DNA from: Stentor coeruleus | Taxonomy: Eukaryota > Ciliophora > Heterotrichea > Heterotrichida > Stentoridae | Reading direction: 5' to 3' | Length of the DNA: 64,000 nucleotides | Assembly: GCA_001970955.1 (NCBI GenBank) | Contig: MPUH01000059.1 | Span: forward strand, 62,001 to 126,000 | Shown: in pieces, positions 61,480 through 64,000 of the stretch | Layout: each line of letters begins with the position of its first letter | Position numbering within the stretch: position 1 is the first letter of the stretch | Position numbers and translations under genes: made by a program | Notes under the pieces: generated by a model | What the model was told of the DNA's origin: nothing | Seen by the model: the letters and a program-made list of their open reading frames with translations, nothing else | Databases searched by the model: none

Positions 61480-62804
61480 ATGGAAGAAAAGAATGTATCT
61501 AATGAAGAGAGAAAGGAAAAAGATATCGAATTAGCTGAAGATATAAAAAAAATAAAGCTACAACTGGCCAATCAGAGTGATAAGATTTTAATAAACCTGA
61601 AAGGCTTAAATATCTTATCAGAACAGCAAAATAGATTTATTTCAGAAACTGAATATTCACTTGGTATAATAATTCCAGAGCTGAAAGAGGTTAGAGCTGT
61701 TACTACAGAATACTCAAAGCGAGTTGAAGATTTAGAAAGTAATAATGAATCAATGTTTGGGATTATTGAAGGAAACTTCAATAAGTCAATAAATGATCAG
61801 AAAACCCAACTTGAAGATAAAATAAAAGCAACTTCACGAAATCAAAAGAAGCGAATAAAAAAAATAAAAGCTGGCTTGAATAATCTTAAAAAGTCAAGTG
61901 AAGCAGAATTGAAATCAGAAAGCAATGAAGCTTTATTAAAAGTTTTTAATGAAAATTTTAAATCATTAAAAAATGAAATGGCAGGAATGATTAATGAATT
62001 TAAAACAGAAATCAGAACTGAGTTTACTGAGATAAAATTTGAAATAGGTGGAATCAAAAATGAAGTTTCTGATATCAAAAGTGAAGTTGCTGATATCAAA
62101 AGTGAAGTTGCTTAACTCAAAAGTGAAGTTGCTGAAATCAAAAGTGATAATGTTGAAATCAAAAGTGATATCGCTAAACTCAAAAGTGATAATGCTGAAA
62201 TCAAAAGTGATATCGCTAAACTCANAAAAGTGATAATGTTGAAATCAAAAGTGATATCGCTAAACTCAAAAGTGATAATGTTGAAATCAAAAGTGATATC
62301 GCTAAAATCAAAAGTGATATCGCTAAACTTAAAAGTGATAATGTTGAAATCAAAAGTGATATCGCCAAACTCAAAAGTGATAATGTTGAAATCAAAAGTG
62401 ATATCGCTAAAATCAAAAGTGATAGTGCTGAAATCAAAAATGAAGTTGATAATGCAAAAACTATGATTGAAGGCTTAAACAATGAAGTTCTTAATCAAAA
62501 AGAAGCGTTTGAAGATATAAAAAACGGAGTGACAAGCTTAAAAGTTGAGGTTATTGGCTTACAAAAAGGAGCCTTAAGCCTGAAAAATGTAGTTGAAAAT
62601 TTAAGCACTGAAGTTTCAAGGATGAAAAATGGAGCCGAAGGTTTGAGGAATGAAATAGTAAAAAGATGGGGCGATCTTTTTGCTAAATATAATGAGATGA
62701 ATAAAAAATTGCAAAAAGCACCCTCAAGAAAAAACTTAAATGACCTTATTGCCTGGCTGACAAAAAGATTGGACCAAATAGAATCAAAAAGCTTATTTTT
62801 ATAA
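61480..62804 (+). pseudogene. Heptad-repeat coiled-coil gene with one in-frame stop
   Basis: From the ATG at 61480 the frame encodes a long coiled coil (MEEKNVSNEERKEK...). At about 62020 it enters a tandem series of 21-bp units, each one heptad of the type I-K-S-D-(I/N)-(A/V)-(K/E), and it ends in a non-repeat coiled coil with a Trp segment (LNDLIAWLTKRLDQIE). At 62113-62115 one unit reads GCT-TAA-CTC where others read GCT-AAA-CTC, so a single A-to-T change makes a stop. The seam N at 62225 also disturbs the frame by two bases. Without the stop the product would be about 440 residues. The gene may be recently broken, polymorphic or mis-sequenced. If translated as written, a protein of 211 residues results. 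Confidence 0.6.
62040..62450 (+). repeat. 21-bp tandem repeats encoding heptads
   Basis: Units of 21 bp of the type atcaaaagtgatatcgctaa, each one heptad, repeat about 18 times with small variants that alternate between two types. The N at 62225 sits inside the array, where the assembly is ambiguous and the copy number uncertain. Confidence 0.85.
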
Positions 62805-63533
62805 GATACACTCTCTAGATAATTAGATTTAAGCAATTACAAAATAATAAAAACTTTCATAGAAATAACCATTTAGATTACTATCTGAAATTATGATGAA
62901 TTATTTCTTTATGTTTTTATCTTATAGTTTTGACTTGACTTACTAAAATGCAAAAAATTCCAATCCATCTCCACTGCATATATTATTGCTTTAGATACAC
63001 ACGATCATTGTTTTTGACATTCCAATATTTTGCCAGTTTTTGATGCAATTTAGTTTTATATATTATTTGATTAATTATCATATAAATTCACTAAAATACT
63101 AATAGAATTTATGTGTAAGCCGGAACTTATCAAATTGCATGGACTCATGATACTTTATGTATCGAAATCAAAAAAAAAAAATAGTTATAAATAAAAGTTA
63201 TAATTATATAAAGCATTCTCAAACTCTTAATCTTCTTTCTTTTAAACTTTTTACATTTTTTTTACTTTCAATCTGCAAAATCTTTCATATTCTTCCTCCA
63301 TCTCTTCATCATATCATCAAAGCCTTAATCTTAACTTATCTATCTTTATATTTTCAACAAAATAAGCCCTTATCTAAAACCCAAAACACTTAATCTTCCT
63401 AGTAAAATTTCATATCAATAATTAATTATACTTTTCCTAATATCCTTATTCCTATCAAAAAAAAACACAATTTCCTTATATATTCCCAAAACCCTATTAT
63501 TTTAAACTTAAAAGCTTATAATTTAAACTTATT
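62805..63533. other. AT-rich noncoding stretch
   Basis: About 730 bp. A 78-residue frame at 63157-63393 is Leu/Phe/Lys-rich and looks like chance. Otherwise nothing is seen. Confidence 0.55.
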
Positions 63534-64000
63534 TTATTGATGTTCATCAACATCATGGACTTGCAAATCAATTTCAATCCTTCTTTCAGTTAATGTTTTC
63601 AAATCAGCTACAGGTGATTCCGGTTTGATTTTTGCTGAAGCCATTTCATATTGTTGTATTTTGTCAACAGCAAAGCAAAGCTTATATCCTGTATAAATAA
63701 GACTTACTACCGATATTGTAATCGATAATATTTGAAGAGTTTCCCAAGACTGTAATTGAACATTATTATAAAACTGTATGGCAATTTGAGGCAATGATCC
63801 AAAAAGAGCCTCAACTAAGCTTGTTGATCTAGAAATAGCTTCAATAATATAAAAGTCTCCTGTATGTGTCTCGCTATAAGCTAATATCCCAGCATATACA
63901 AACATAGGTATGCCGATAGGACCTCCAATAGTAATCATAAGCCCAAGTCCTAACTTAAAATGCACTTTTCCAAACTTTCCTTTAAATACATCTACTAGAG
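63534..64000 (-). CDS. XK-related-like membrane protein, 5' end cut by window edge
   Basis: The frame is open to the window end and has no Met before it (the codon at 63965 is GTG), so the start lies beyond 64000. About 155 residues are visible. Hydrophobic helices (GLGLMITIGGPIGIPMFVYAGILAY; LEILSITISVVSLIYTGYKLCF type) flank the segment STSLVEALFGSLPQIAIQFYNN. That segment fits the EA(x)xxSxPQxxxQ signature of the XK-related family, whose members include lipid scramblases. The C-terminus is polar and cytosolic. The rest of the gene is needed for confidence. Confidence 0.5.
   Translation of the reverse strand, partial: LVDVFKGKFGKVHFKLGLGLMITIGGPIGIPMFVYAGILAYSETHTGDFYIIEAISRSTSLVEALFGSLPQIAIQFYNNVQLQSWETLQILSITISVVSLIYTGYKLCFAVDKIQQYEMASAKIKPESPVADLKTLTERRIEIDLQVHDVDEHQ

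Noticed and set aside
20286-62225. Direct repeats around Ns as biological tandem duplications or insertion-site duplications
   Set aside because: Nearly every copy pair is divided by exactly one N and coding frames are continuous only with one copy, so they are assembly seams.
62230-62466. Plus-strand frame of KSKVI repeats and its reverse counterpart
   Set aside because: Both are alternate frames of the 21-bp heptad repeat; the true frame continues the upstream coiled coil.
1-64000. CRISPR arrays, operons and bacterial elements
   Set aside because: No spaced palindromic repeats; gene content, introns and the tRNA-Ser with Pol III terminator are eukaryotic.

Overview
The window looks like macronuclear DNA of a heterotrich ciliate, most probably Stentor or a close relative. 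Intergenic DNA is very AT-rich and genes are compact. The standard genetic code is in use: TAA, TAG and TGA all end reading frames that otherwise look complete, and no gene needs a reassigned stop. Nine introns can be placed, and every one is exactly 15 nt with GT...AG ends, which is a heterotrich signature. A P4-ATPase/guanylyl cyclase fusion, an architecture typical of alveolates, supports this placement. Twelve single-N positions, eleven of them flanked by clear copied sequence of 25-149 bp, are assembly seams rather than biology. Several genes only read through once one copy is set aside.

Left part (1-29.5 kb): two small lipidation-motif paralogues in AT-rich DNA; a decayed V8-like protease copy; a protein with a degenerate HAD-like domain; tRNA-Ser(UGA); an RRP17/NOL12-like protein; a kinesin with ruined nucleotide motifs; a PDK1-type AGC kinase with a PH domain; an F-BAR protein; a two-domain cyclic-nucleotide-binding protein; a CTP:phosphocholine cytidylyltransferase-like protein with a broken HxGH motif; a V8-like pseudoprotease; a MADS-box protein; a SAXO-type microtubule protein; and a SEL1L/HRD3-like ERAD adaptor.

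Middle (29.6-42.2 kb): the roughly 2096-residue P4-ATPase/guanylyl cyclase, a convergent double guanylate kinase whose first domain is a pseudo-kinase, a LITAF-like zinc protein in tight divergence with Integrator subunit INTS2, and an EF-hand protein.

Right part (42.6-64 kb): a head-to-tail array of four related multipass membrane proteins that I do not recognise, a RAP-domain (probably mitochondrial) protein, a CHIP/STUB1 U-box ligase, a 4-TM protein, a FOP/FOR20-like basal-body protein, a START-domain protein, SKP1, a decayed PUB-domain gene, a heptad-repeat coiled-coil gene with one in-frame stop, and the edge of an XK-related-like membrane protein.

Working themes are cGMP/lipid signalling (guanylyl cyclase, guanylate kinase, cyclic-nucleotide-binding protein, PDK1), cilium/cytoskeleton (SAXO, FOP/FOR20, kinesin, F-BAR) and protein quality control (SEL1L, CHIP, SKP1). 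Grouping them is inference, since ciliate gene order need not reflect function. The best candidates for something undescribed are the four-gene membrane-protein array, the MGC microprotein pair and the unusual density of pseudoenzymes.
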